From DAISJI01 sp964559835 (GTDB lineage: Bacteria; Acidobacteriota; Terriglobia; Terriglobales; Acidobacteriaceae), in contig CAZLJE010000004.1 of NCBI GenBank assembly GCA_964559835.1, positions 148,518 to 212,517 on the forward strand: a stretch of DNA of 64,000 bases. The letters run 5' to 3'. Position numbers and translations under genes: made by a program. Every line of letters starts with the position of its first letter. The first letter of the stretch is position 1. The notes under the pieces were generated by a model. It was not told the DNA's origin, made no database searches, and saw only the letters and a program-made list of their open reading frames with translations. This document shows positions 16,560 through 24,131 of the stretch, one piece after another.

Positions 16560-17072
16560 CTATTTCCACTCTCCCGCTTTTTGCAGCTTGCGAATCTTGC
16601 GTTTCATCAAGTCGCGCTTAAGGGCGGAAATGTGCGAGATGTAGAGCTTGCCGTAGAGGTGATCGGTCTCATGCATGAGCGCGCGGGCGAGGAGGTCTTC
16701 GCCGGTCTTCTCGAACCACTCGCCCTTGGCGTTCTGGGCGCGCACGGTCACGCGCTGCGGGCGGGTAACGTTCTCGCGGAACTCGGGGATACTGAGGCAG
16801 CCTTCCTGTTGCGTGTGGCGGCCTTCCACCTTGATGATCTCGGGATTGACGAGGACCAGCTTGGCGTCGGGATCTTCTTTGAAGGTGACATCGATCACGG
16901 CAATGCGTTTGGGGATGCCGATCTGCGGCGCCGCGAGGCCGACCCCGTGAGCCTCGTACATGGACTCGAACATATCGTCGAGGAGCTTTTGCAGGTCGCC
17001 GTCGAAGACCTTGACGGTCTCGGCAGGCTTCTCCAGCACAGGGTCGCCGTATTTCACGATGGGATAGATCAT
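16560..17072 (-). CDS. def: Peptide deformylase
   Basis: 170 residues. It removes the formyl group from nascent N-formylmethionine. All three motifs are present: GVGLAAPQIG (43-52), EGCLS (90-94, metal ligand Cys92) and HETDH (134-138, metal ligands His134 and His138, catalytic Glu135). It precedes fmt, the enzyme that adds the formyl group to initiator tRNA. No ribosome site precedes ATG 17072; a GATTTGTGATT-word repeat begins 4 bp upstream of it. Confidence 0.95.
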   Translation of the reverse strand: MIYPIVKYGDPVLEKPAETVKVFDGDLQKLLDDMFESMYEAHGVGLAAPQIGIPKRIAVIDVTFKEDPDAKLVLVNPEIIKVEGRHTQQEGCLSIPEFRENVTRPQRVTVRAQNAKGEWFEKTGEDLLARALMHETDHLYGKLYISHISALKRDLMKRKIRKLQKAGEWK

Positions 17073-17075
17073 GAC

Positions 17076-17159
17076 AATTTGTGATTGAGCGATTTGTGAT
17101 TTGTGATTGAAACAGCCGACGCGAAATCACCAATCACAAATCACTAAATCACCAATCTC
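17076..17159. repeat. Word hairpin: GATTTGTGATT type, between aroC and def
   Basis: Left arm 17076-17112 (repeated GATTTGTGATT) and right arm 17122-17159 (complementary AATCACAAATCAC words) form a long imperfect hairpin. It fills the whole aroC-def junction: one end abuts the aroC stop and the other lies 4 bp from the def start. The same words recur at 25307-25398. Confidence 0.85.
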
Positions 17160-18333
17160 AATATTCCTTCAACTGTTTTAGATATCCGTCAAAATTCCGC
17201 TTCACTTCGCCGAGGCTGTCGCCGCCGAATTTTTCCAGGGCTGCCTGCGCGAGCGTGAGCGCGACCATGGCTTCGCCGACCACACCGGCGGCGGGGACGA
17301 CGCAGACGTCGGAGCGTTCGTAAGCTGCCTTGACCGGTTCGCGCGTCTCGAAGTCGACGGATTCCAATGGACGCCGGAGCGTGGAGATCGGCTTCAAATA
17401 TCCGCGGACGACCACGTCTTCGCCGTTGGTGACGCCGCCCTCGAGGCCGCCGGCGCGGTTGGAGCGGCGGGTGAATCCGGCAAAATCGCGGTCCGCGTCA
17501 TAGGCGATCTCGTCGTGGACGGTGCTGCCACGCGATGCCGCCGCAACAGTCCCACTGCCGATCTCGACCGCCTTCACCGCCTGCACGGACATGACGGCTG
17601 CGGCCAATCGCGTGTCGAGGCGCTCGTCCCAGTTGACGTAGGAGCCAAGCCCAGGCGGCACATTGTGGGCGCGGACTTCGAAGACGCCGCCCACGGTGTC
17701 GGCGGTCTTGTACACCTCGTCCACTTCGGCCTTCATGCGCTGCTCGGCTTCGGGATCGGCGCAATTGAGAAGGACGTCATCACGCTTTGCCAGATCGACG
17801 ATCTGCTCCCATGCCACCTCGTCGCCCGAAATCGATACCGCGCCCAAGGCCACGACGTGGCTGAGGACCTCGATGCCGAACTCCCGCAGCAGCAGCTTCG
17901 CCAGTCCGCCGGCGGCAACACGCGCCGCCGTCTCGCGCGCCGACGAACGTTCCAGCACGTAGCGGGCTTCGGGGAAGTTGTATTTCAAGGCGCCGGCCAG
18001 ATCGGCATGCCCGGGGCGTGGCGACGCAACCCGCTTGTGCCTGGCAGGATCGCCGGGTTCGACCGGTAGAGCCTCTTGCCAGTTCTTCCAATCGGCGTTG
18101 GCGATGAGGATGGTGACAGGCGAGCCGATCGTCTTTCCGTGCCTCACGCCGGAGACGATGTGTGCCGTGTCGCGCTCGATCTTCATACGACCGCCGCGGC
18201 CGTAGCCCTGCTGGCGTCGCCAAAGCTCCCGGTTTAGGAACGCCTGTTCGACGGCAACGCCCGCCGGCAGGCCCGAGACGAGCGCCATCAGGGTTTCGCC
18301 GTGCGATTCTCCGGAAGTGGACCAACGCAACAT
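17158..18333 (-). CDS. aroC: Chorismate synthase
   Basis: 391 residues from ATG 18333 (MLRWSTSGESHGETL, the usual N-terminus). An upstream in-frame ATG at 18354 is possible. The enzyme converts 5-enolpyruvylshikimate-3-phosphate to chorismate using reduced FMN, the last step of the common aromatic pathway. Signature stretches are GESHG, the basic GYGRGGRMKIERD region, RPGHADL, SSARETAARVAAGG, and RSNRAGGLEGGVTNGE. It heads the aroC-def-fmt-rsmB run. Its 5' side is a 35-bp word hairpin shared with the divergent surA-like gene. Confidence 0.95.
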   Translation of the reverse strand: MLRWSTSGESHGETLMALVSGLPAGVAVEQAFLNRELWRRQQGYGRGGRMKIERDTAHIVSGVRHGKTIGSPVTILIANADWKNWQEALPVEPGDPARHKRVASPRPGHADLAGALKYNFPEARYVLERSSARETAARVAAGGLAKLLLREFGIEVLSHVVALGAVSISGDEVAWEQIVDLAKRDDVLLNCADPEAEQRMKAEVDEVYKTADTVGGVFEVRAHNVPPGLGSYVNWDERLDTRLAAAVMSVQAVKAVEIGSGTVAAASRGSTVHDEIAYDADRDFAGFTRRSNRAGGLEGGVTNGEDVVVRGYLKPISTLRRPLESVDFETREPVKAAYERSDVCVVPAAGVVGEAMVALTLAQAALEKFGGDSLGEVKRNFDGYLKQLKEY

Positions 18334-18376
18334 GAACTCAGGATTGTAGAACATCGAAGGATGTGGAGAGCGGGAC

Positions 18377-18497
18377 ATCTGGAGATCTTGAAATCTGGAG
18401 ATCTGGACATCTGGAGATCTGGAGATCGGAAAACCCGCTGACCTACCGGACACCGCTTGTCCGATGTCCAGATTTCCAGATTTCAAGATCTCCAGAT
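18377..18497. repeat. Word hairpin: ATCTGGAGATCT type, in the aroC/surA divergent region
   Basis: Arm 18377-18411 (tandem ATCTGGAG/ATCTTGAA/ATCTGGAC words) pairs with 18463-18497 at 34 of 35 positions. The loop of about 50 bp holds further partial words and a CGGACACCGCTTGTCCG dyad. It lies between divergent starts, where it would be in the leader of either transcript. Confidence 0.9.
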
Positions 18498-18632
18498 TGT
18501 TGGCTTCACCCGATCGGACTAAGTACCGCAGTCCCGGTGGGGTTCACTGGTTTCCCGTGCTGGAGCGGGTTAAAATAGGACGATCAGGTTTCCCGGTCAG
18601 TCCAGGCAGGTAATTTGCGTATCGGAAGTGTT

Positions 18633-19754
18633 ATGAAACGAGCGGTTATTCCCGTCGCGGTGGTGTGTCTGGTGGCCGCGGCCAGCTTTGGGGCGGACAG
18701 TGTGATTGAAGAGATCATCGTCCGCATCAACGGGTCTATCATTACCCGGTCCGACCTGCAGCGCAGCAAAGAGGACATCGTCCGCGAGTGCCGCGAGAGC
18801 AAGGGCGGTTCGGAGGCGGATTGCCAGGCAGAGCTGCGCGCGCGCGAAAAGGACGCACTGCGCGACCTGATCGACCAGCAATTGCTGATCCAGAAAGCCG
18901 CCGATGACGGAATCACGGGCGATACGGAACTGATCAAGCGGCTCGACGAGATGCGCAAGCAGATGAACCTCGGCAGTCTTGAGGAGTTGGAGAAGGCGGC
19001 CGCGGCGCAGGGCGTTTCGTTCGAGGACTACAAGCAGAACATCAAGAACCAGATCATCACCCAACAGGTGATCCAACGCGAAGTCGGGCCGAAGATCACC
19101 ATCGGTCCCGCCGACGAAAAGAAGTTCTACGAGTCGCACCAGAAGGAATTGGACCGTCCGGAAGCGGTGCGCCTGAGCGAGATCCTGCTGTCGACGGCGA
19201 CGAAGCCGGCGAAAGAAGGGGACCCGGGCGGCGACGAAAATGCGGATAGCATCGCCGCAGCGGAGAAGAAGGCCGAAGAAGCCGCTGCCGCCCTGAAGAA
19301 GGGCGACAAGTTCGAGGATGTCGCCAAGAAATATTCCGACGGCCCCACCGCTCCGCAAGGTGGCGACCTGGGCGACTTCAAGCGCGGCACCCTGGCCAAG
19401 CAACTGGAAGATCGCGTCTTCGCAATGAAAAAGGACGAGGTCAGCGAACCCATCCGGACTAAACAGGGGTTCGTGATCCTGAAGGTCACTGCGCACCAGG
19501 CTCCCGGCGTTCCTTCGCTGAGCGATCCCGAGGTGAAGCAGGACATCGACAACGCCATCTACTACGAAAAACTCCAGCCGGCGTTGCGCGAATTCCTTAC
19601 CAAGCTGCGTGAAGAGGCGTTCATCGACATCAAGCCCGGATTCGTGGATACCGGCGCGAGCCCCAATCAGACGAAGCCGGTGATCACCACCGCGGCCGAA
19701 GATTCCGCCGCGAAAGAGAAACTGAAGAAGAAGAAAAAATTCGTCCTGTTCTAA
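18633..19754 (+). CDS. SurA-like periplasmic peptidyl-prolyl isomerase (PpiC domain)
   Basis: 373 residues from ATG 18633, with GGAAG upstream. A signal peptide (RAVIPVAVVCLVAAASFGA) is followed by a SurA N-terminal chaperone domain (IIVRINGSIITRSDLQ; about 25-160) and a parvulin domain (about 175-290; VRLSEILLST, FEDVAKKYSDGPTAPQGGDLG). A low-complexity E/A/K insert (EKKAEEAAAALKKGD) lies inside the parvulin domain, and the C-terminus is Lys-rich. It should help fold outer-membrane proteins in the periplasm. Confidence 0.87.
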   Translation: MKRAVIPVAVVCLVAAASFGADSVIEEIIVRINGSIITRSDLQRSKEDIVRECRESKGGSEADCQAELRAREKDALRDLIDQQLLIQKAADDGITGDTELIKRLDEMRKQMNLGSLEELEKAAAAQGVSFEDYKQNIKNQIITQQVIQREVGPKITIGPADEKKFYESHQKELDRPEAVRLSEILLSTATKPAKEGDPGGDENADSIAAAEKKAEEAAAALKKGDKFEDVAKKYSDGPTAPQGGDLGDFKRGTLAKQLEDRVFAMKKDEVSEPIRTKQGFVILKVTAHQAPGVPSLSDPEVKQDIDNAIYYEKLQPALREFLTKLREEAFIDIKPGFVDTGASPNQTKPVITTAAEDSAAKEKLKKKKKFVLF

Positions 19755-19768
19755 CGCATCGATGAAAT

Positions 19769-19800
19769 GGCCGGTCGAGTAACCCCGACCGGCCGTTTCC
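19769..19800 (+). terminator. Terminator-like hairpin after the surA-like gene
   Basis: GGCCGGTCG (19769-19777) pairs perfectly with CGACCGGCC (19786-19794), followed by GTTTCC. The U-tract is short. It lies 15 bp past the stop at 19754. Confidence 0.65.
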
Positions 19801-19859
19801 GTGGCGGCGTATCCTTCTGTGCTCTGGTTTATCTGATCTTAGTTGTGAGAGGTACATGA

Positions 19860-20456
19860 ATGCGGTGGATGGTGAGCATTGTGGTTGCGCTGGTCATCGT
19901 GATCATCGTGGTGCTGATTTACGCGTCCACGATCAACATGGCCGCCGCCGGCTCCAGCGGTATGGAGAACGCGATCATGACGCGCATGAAGTACGCGCAC
20001 ATCGGCGGCAAGAACGACCGCAATCCCGCTCCCGACACGCCTGAAACCGTGAAAGAAGGCGCCGAGCATTTCCAGCATCACTGCGAGATCTGCCACGGAC
20101 TGGATGGGCAGAACACCGGAGTTCCGTTTGGTACGAAGATGTCGCCACCGGTGGCGGACCTGGCGTCGGCGCGCGTGCAGCACTACACCGACGGGCAATT
20201 GAAGTGGATCATCGATAACGGCATCCGCTTCACGGGAATGCCGGGCTGGAAGGGAATCCTCAGCGACGAAGAAGCGTGGAACGTGGTCCGCTACATCCGG
20301 CATCTGCCTGCCAAGGGAAGCCTGGGTGCGCCGCCGGTGTTCAAGGAAGCGGAAGAAGAACACGAGCACGGCGAAGCCGGCGAACAGCATCACGGCGAGG
20401 CGGGTGAGCACGAGCACGGCGGGGCAGAAGCACAGCCGCACCAGCATAAGCACTGA
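19860..20456 (+). CDS. Membrane-anchored monohaem c-type cytochrome with His-rich tail
   Basis: 198 residues. A single N-terminal membrane helix (MVSIVVALVIVIIVVLIYA) is followed by a class I cytochrome c domain with haem motif CEICH (Cys75, Cys78, His79) and a likely distal Met in TGMPGW (Met127). The C-terminal 35 residues are extremely rich in His and Glu (EEHEHGEAGEQHHGEAGEH), suggesting metal binding. It is probably a periplasm-facing electron carrier to an oxidase or reductase encoded elsewhere. ATG 19860 has GAGAGG upstream; an out-of-frame ATG lies 4 bp earlier. Confidence 0.88.
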   Translation: MRWMVSIVVALVIVIIVVLIYASTINMAAAGSSGMENAIMTRMKYAHIGGKNDRNPAPDTPETVKEGAEHFQHHCEICHGLDGQNTGVPFGTKMSPPVADLASARVQHYTDGQLKWIIDNGIRFTGMPGWKGILSDEEAWNVVRYIRHLPAKGSLGAPPVFKEAEEEHEHGEAGEQHHGEAGEHEHGGAEAQPHQHKH

Positions 20457-20864
20457 TCAAGACTTGAATGGGTCGAAGATCTGGACGTGCAGCAGATCGA
20501 AGTCCTGCACATTCCGCGTAGCGACAGTGAGTCCGTGCACGCGAGCGGTCGCGGCAATCATTGCGTCGACCAACAATTCACCTGAAATGCCATGCATCAG
20601 ACGCGCCCACTCGCGAAAGCACGCGCCGTTCATGGGAAGGATTTCAAATGCGGAACTGAGCGTGTCGACCCAGCGCTCGAGTTCGTCGGCTTTGGCTACA
20701 TCTTGCTTTCGGGTCCGCTCGACTCCGATCTGGAGTTCTCCCAGAACAGCGGCGGGCAGGAACAGATGGTCATTCGGGATTCGCTGTATCCACGCGACCA
20801 CGGCTCCATGCGGCTTCCGTTTCCGCAGCTCGGATACAACGTTCGTGTCGAGGAGATATTTCAA
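20457..20864 (-). CDS. vapC: PIN-domain toxin, VapC family
   Basis: 135 residues if started at TTG 20864, which overlaps the antitoxin stop (TTGA); the frame is open further upstream but would overlap the antitoxin more. PIN motifs are present: LLDTNVVSEL (first Asp), a central Glu (LGELQIG), and LLVDAMIAATARVHG with TRNVQDF (C-terminal acidic residues). VapC toxins are Mg-dependent ribonucleases held inactive by the antitoxin. It is encoded directly after a Phd-type antitoxin. Confidence 0.85.
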   Translation of the reverse strand: MKYLLDTNVVSELRKRKPHGAVVAWIQRIPNDHLFLPAAVLGELQIGVERTRKQDVAKADELERWVDTLSSAFEILPMNGACFREWARLMHGISGELLVDAMIAATARVHGLTVATRNVQDFDLLHVQIFDPFKS

Positions 20865-21121
20865 TCGAATTCCACGGGCTTCCGCAGCTTGAAATCCCGC
20901 CGTCGCTCGGGAACCCAATCGTCATAACGAGGTCCTGGGCCCAACAGGATTTCCTTCAGCGTGGGACGAGCCGCCGACTTCAACCTGTTCCACTCCTCAA
21001 TCGGAAGCAGTACCGCGGTTTCGACGCCCCTGCGCGTAACGATCTGCGGCCCCTTCTTCACGGCGGCTTCAACGAACTCACTGAACCTGGCCTTTGCGTC
21101 TTGCAGCTTCCAACAAGCCAT
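20861..21121 (-). CDS. Phd/YefM-family antitoxin
   Basis: 86 residues. The N-terminal WKLQDAKARFSEFVEAA and PQIVTRRGVETAVLLPIEEW match the DNA-binding dimerisation domain of Phd antitoxins. The C-terminal part (LGPGPRYDDWVPERRRDF) would bind the toxin. It overlaps vapC by 4 bp. A perfect inverted repeat 23 bp upstream (21144-21177) is the likely operator for autoregulation. Confidence 0.88.
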   Translation of the reverse strand: MACWKLQDAKARFSEFVEAAVKKGPQIVTRRGVETAVLLPIEEWNRLKSAARPTLKEILLGPGPRYDDWVPERRRDFKLRKPVEFD

Positions 21122-21143
21122 AGAACTCCCTCAACTGGAGTTT

Positions 21144-21177
21144 AGCATCTGACTAGTTCCCTGACTAGTCAGATGCT
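21144..21177. promoter_or_regulatory. Perfect 14-bp inverted repeat upstream of phd-vapC
   Basis: AGCATCTGACTAGT (21144-21157) and ACTAGTCAGATGCT (21164-21177) around TCCCTG. It lies between the end of the PIN-TRAM gene (21193) and the start of the antitoxin (21121). Operator for Phd or terminator of the upstream gene are both possible; the position favours an operator. Confidence 0.65.
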
Positions 21178-21192
21178 GCGACTTGGCAGGTT

Positions 21193-22302
21193 CTATGCGT
21201 GCTGTTCGTTGGGCTGGTCGGGAGCCACGGCGGTGGCCGAGGTGGAGCTGGCGCCCGCCGGATGCGACGGTTGCGGCAGACCTGGCTTGGTATTGGCCGT
21301 GGGCCGCATCATCTCCGGCCGGGTACGCTCGTCGTACTTGCCAAAGATCATCTTGCCCGCCGTGGTTTGCAGCACGCTGGTGACGGCGATATCGATGGTC
21401 TTGCCTATCAGCTTGCGCGCATTGTCCACCACGACCATGGTTCCATCGTCCAGGTAAGCGACGCCCTGGTTGTACTCCTTGCCTTCCTTGAGGATGAAGA
21501 CACGCATGGCCTCGCCCGGCAGAACGATCGGTTTCAGGGAGTTGGCCAGTTCGTTGATATTGAGTACTTCCACACCCTGGAGCTGCGCCACCTTGTTCAG
21601 GTTGAAATCGTTGGTGACGATTTTGCCTTCCATCTCCTTGGCCAGTTCGATCAGCTTCATGTCCACTTCGCGGACGGACGGATAATCCGTCTCGACGATC
21701 TGGACATTGAGAGTGGCAATCTTCTGGACGCGCTGGAGGATGTCGAGCCCGCGACGGCCGCGGTTGCGCTTGAGGGAATCCGCGCTGTCCGCAACCAATT
21801 GCAACTCGCGAAGGACGAACTGCGGGATGACGAGGATGCCGTCGATGAAGCCGGTCTCGGCGATGTCGGCGATGCGCCCGTCGATGATGACGCTGGTGTC
21901 CAGGATCTTGTAGGTCTTTTTCGCCTGCTTTTCGCCGCCAAAGATGCCGCCCAGCGCGGACAGGTTCAGCAGGTCGCCCTTGTTACCGCCAACCACCAGC
22001 CCAACATAGGCCATGAAGAGCATGACCATGAGCTGGAGGAAGGCCTGAGTACTCCCAGGGGCGATGCTGTTGCGGATGACGATACTGAACAGGTAAGCGC
22101 CGAAGATGCCGAGCACGCTGCCGGCGGCGGCCCCGATCAACCTTTTCAGGCTGACCTGGCGCAGCCGCATTTCGAAGACCACGACAGCGGCCCCGATGGC
22201 GGCGCCCACGATGGCATCCTGAGCGATGTGCAGGCCGAAAGGCCGTAGCAGCGCGCAAACGGCTGCAACGATGAGAACAAATGAAATCCGAATGATTCCC
22301 AT
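21193..22302 (-). CDS. Membrane PIN-TRAM protein (YacL family)
   Basis: 369 residues. Four hydrophobic segments at the N-terminus (1-125) are followed by a PIN nuclease-like domain starting YKILDTSVIIDGRIADI (about 150-270) and a TRAM domain (about 280-340; LPGEAMRVFILKEGKEYNQGVAYLDDGTMVVV) that binds nucleic acid. The tail is Pro/Ala-rich. YacL-type proteins are widespread with uncertain function, possibly RNA processing at the membrane. Confidence 0.85.
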   Translation of the reverse strand: MGIIRISFVLIVAAVCALLRPFGLHIAQDAIVGAAIGAAVVVFEMRLRQVSLKRLIGAAAGSVLGIFGAYLFSIVIRNSIAPGSTQAFLQLMVMLFMAYVGLVVGGNKGDLLNLSALGGIFGGEKQAKKTYKILDTSVIIDGRIADIAETGFIDGILVIPQFVLRELQLVADSADSLKRNRGRRGLDILQRVQKIATLNVQIVETDYPSVREVDMKLIELAKEMEGKIVTNDFNLNKVAQLQGVEVLNINELANSLKPIVLPGEAMRVFILKEGKEYNQGVAYLDDGTMVVVDNARKLIGKTIDIAVTSVLQTTAGKMIFGKYDERTRPEMMRPTANTKPGLPQPSHPAGASSTSATAVAPDQPNEQHA

Positions 22303-22634
22303 ATCCGGGGACCTCCGTCAGCCCAAAGGCCAGGCTGAACAGATACGAATTGGGGGACCTGTCTTAATCCTTCAGACAGCGAACCGTATGAATGGCTGTC
22401 TTTATATCACTTACCGAGTCGACAAGCGAATCGCAAATGGTCGCACTGAGAGCCAAAGTCGGCCACCCCAGTTATCCAGATTGATAACAAAGGACGCAGG
22501 TTTCCCGTTGCTTTCTGATTATTGGGGGCGCATCGTGATTAAGGCGGATACCTCACAGTTTAAGGTCCCAGTGACGCCGGGCCAGCTTCAGGAGCGACCT
22601 CAATTCCCCGGCGCTGCAGTCTGGAACCTTAACG
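22303..22634 (+). other. Gene-free region ending in an orphan terminator; candidate non-coding RNA
   Basis: No coding frame here looks real, yet a strong plus-strand intrinsic terminator follows (22635-22685) with no plus-strand gene upstream for several kilobases. A non-coding RNA or an attenuated leader of the 22791 gene could be transcribed across it. I do not recognise an RNA family. Confidence 0.3.
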
Positions 22635-22685
22635 AAACCGGCGCACGTCTCGGGGGAGAACAGCGCGCCGGTTTTTTTCTTTTTG
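22635..22685 (+). terminator. Strong intrinsic terminator
   Basis: AAACCGGCGC (22635-22644) pairs perfectly with GCGCCGGTTT (22665-22674), followed by TTTTCTTTTT. It is the best canonical terminator in the window. Confidence 0.85.
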
Positions 22686-22687
22686 AA

Positions 22688-22766
22688 AGTGGTCAGTAAC
22701 CAGCAAGCCTGACGCAATATCTGAGGGTTCTACCTCCCGATCACTGACCACTGATCACCGACCACT
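22688..22766. repeat. Word hairpin: AGTGGTCAGT type
   Basis: AGTGGTCAGTAA (22688-22699) faces TCACTGACCACT (22741-22752) and a further GACCACT copy to 22766. It lies just upstream of the quinone oxidoreductase gene. Confidence 0.65.
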
Positions 22767-22790
22767 CCGCAGAGTAAAATTCGCAGTGTC

Positions 22791-23786
22791 ATGCGCGCCG
22801 TTGTCATTTCCCGCTATGGTGGCCCCGAGGTGCTGGAGGTCCGCGAGGTTCCCGAGCCCCAGCCCCGGGCGGGGGAGATACTCGTGCGCGTGGAAGCCGG
22901 CGGAGTGAATTTCGCCGACCTGCTCGCCGCCCAAGGTGGATACCCCGGAACACCGCCTCCGCCGCTGGTCGCCGGGCGAGAGTTCTGTGGACGGCGCGAA
23001 GACACGGGCGAGCGCGTCATGGGGTATACGCAGTCGGGGGCGTTCGCTGAACTCGTCGCCATACGACCGGAGTTCATCTGGCCTGCGCCGGAGAGGTGGA
23101 GCGCCGAGGAATGCGCGGCATTCCCGGTGAATTTCTTTACTGCATATCTCGCGTTCTGGAAGGCGGGCCTGACTGAGGACGTCCCACCCTTCCAAAAACA
23201 GTCAGGGTGGGGCACCCACTCGGATCGCAAGCCTCGCGTGCTGATCCATGCCGTAGCTGGCGGGGTGGGCACGGCGGCGGTCCAGATCGGGGCCATCCTC
23301 GGTTGCGAGACCTTCGGGACGTCTTCTTCCGATGAGAAGCTGCACGAAGTAAAGAAGCTCGGCCTCACACACGCCATCAACTACACGCGCGACGACTACG
23401 TCGAACGCGTGCGCGACCTCACCGGCGGCGAGGGCGTCGACGCGGTGTTCGAGATGCTTGGCGGCGAGCATGTGAAGAAGAGCGTGCAATGCCTGGCATG
23501 GCTGGGGCGGGTGATCAGTTATGGGTCCGCCACCGGCGAGCGTCCCAGCTTCGACCCGCACATCTTGTATGAACGCCAGACCAGCGTCCACGGCCTTTGG
23601 TTGAGCAAGATCGCGTTGCATCCGGAGATCATGCTGCCGGCATGGCGGCAACTTTCGCATTGGATCGCCGAGGACCGCCTGCGCCCGCAGGTCGGCCACG
23701 TCCTGCCGATGGATAAGGCGCCGGATGCGTACCGGCTGTTGGGCGACCGCCGGAACTACGGAAAAGTCGTTTTGCGCATCGCGTAA
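22791..23786 (+). CDS. Zinc-independent quinone oxidoreductase (MDR superfamily) with repeat-derived insertion
   Basis: 331 residues of the QOR branch of medium-chain dehydrogenases: N-terminal GroES-like domain (MRAVVISRYGGPEVLEVREV, VEAGGVNFADLL) and Rossmann domain with AVAGGVGTAAVQIGAI. It probably reduces quinones or enals with NADPH. No structural zinc cysteines are seen. Between AFWKAGL and RVLIHAVAGGVG, where the family has a loop of about five residues, there are about 21 (TEDVPPFQKQSGWGTHSDRK), encoded by a palindromic repeat (23181-23211). The frame is kept. Confidence 0.88.
   Translation: MRAVVISRYGGPEVLEVREVPEPQPRAGEILVRVEAGGVNFADLLAAQGGYPGTPPPPLVAGREFCGRREDTGERVMGYTQSGAFAELVAIRPEFIWPAPERWSAEECAAFPVNFFTAYLAFWKAGLTEDVPPFQKQSGWGTHSDRKPRVLIHAVAGGVGTAAVQIGAILGCETFGTSSSDEKLHEVKKLGLTHAINYTRDDYVERVRDLTGGEGVDAVFEMLGGEHVKKSVQCLAWLGRVISYGSATGERPSFDPHILYERQTSVHGLWLSKIALHPEIMLPAWRQLSHWIAEDRLRPQVGHVLPMDKAPDAYRLLGDRRNYGKVVLRIA
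23181..23211. repeat. CCCACCCT...AGGGTGGG palindrome inside the quinone oxidoreductase gene
   Basis: CCCACCCT (23183-23190) pairs with AGGGTGGG (23204-23211), followed by GCAC. Related palindromes lie between genes at 24070-24098 and 28989-29027. Here it is translated. Confidence 0.75.
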
Positions 23787-24038
23787 GCGATGCCGACTCG
23801 TCACACTGGCCTGTGCGCTGCGTCACATACAGCCTTCGTTCACCGCAGCTATTCTCAATTTGCGCGCTCAGGCGTGCCGGCAGTTGTGTCTCTTTAACTG
23901 CCGTTGCGTTCTTTGACAACTGTCGCCCTAACTGTGCTACCCAATGAGCTCCTGTGGGACGCGTGTGGGATATTTGCGTTTTTCGCGGCTTTTCTGTGGG
24001 ACTGTGGGAAAAGGGGGGAGGGGGTGTGTGGCACCCTA

Positions 24039-24098
24039 AGTTTACCGGAAGGTAAACTGCGGCGGGTGGCCCACCCTAGCCGGTTTTGCTAGGGTGGG
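24039..24098. repeat. Two adjacent hairpins, including an AGGGTGGG-family palindrome
   Basis: AGTTTACC-GGAA-GGTAAACT (24039-24058, 8-bp stem with a GGAA tetraloop), then CCCACCCTAGC (24070-24080) pairing perfectly with GCTAGGGTGGG (24088-24098). They sit in the gap between the quinone oxidoreductase and moeZ (23787-24131), which are convergent, and may serve as terminators. Nothing else is recognised in this gap apart from GAAACTGAAAC words at 24102-24128. Confidence 0.75.
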
Positions 24099-24131
24099 TA
24101 CTGAAACAGAAACTCGAAACTGAAACTGTTC

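Noticed and set aside
22226..22699. 157-codon plus-strand frame before the quinone oxidoreductase
   Set aside because: It runs antisense into the PIN-TRAM gene and its 3' part is the intrinsic terminator itself.
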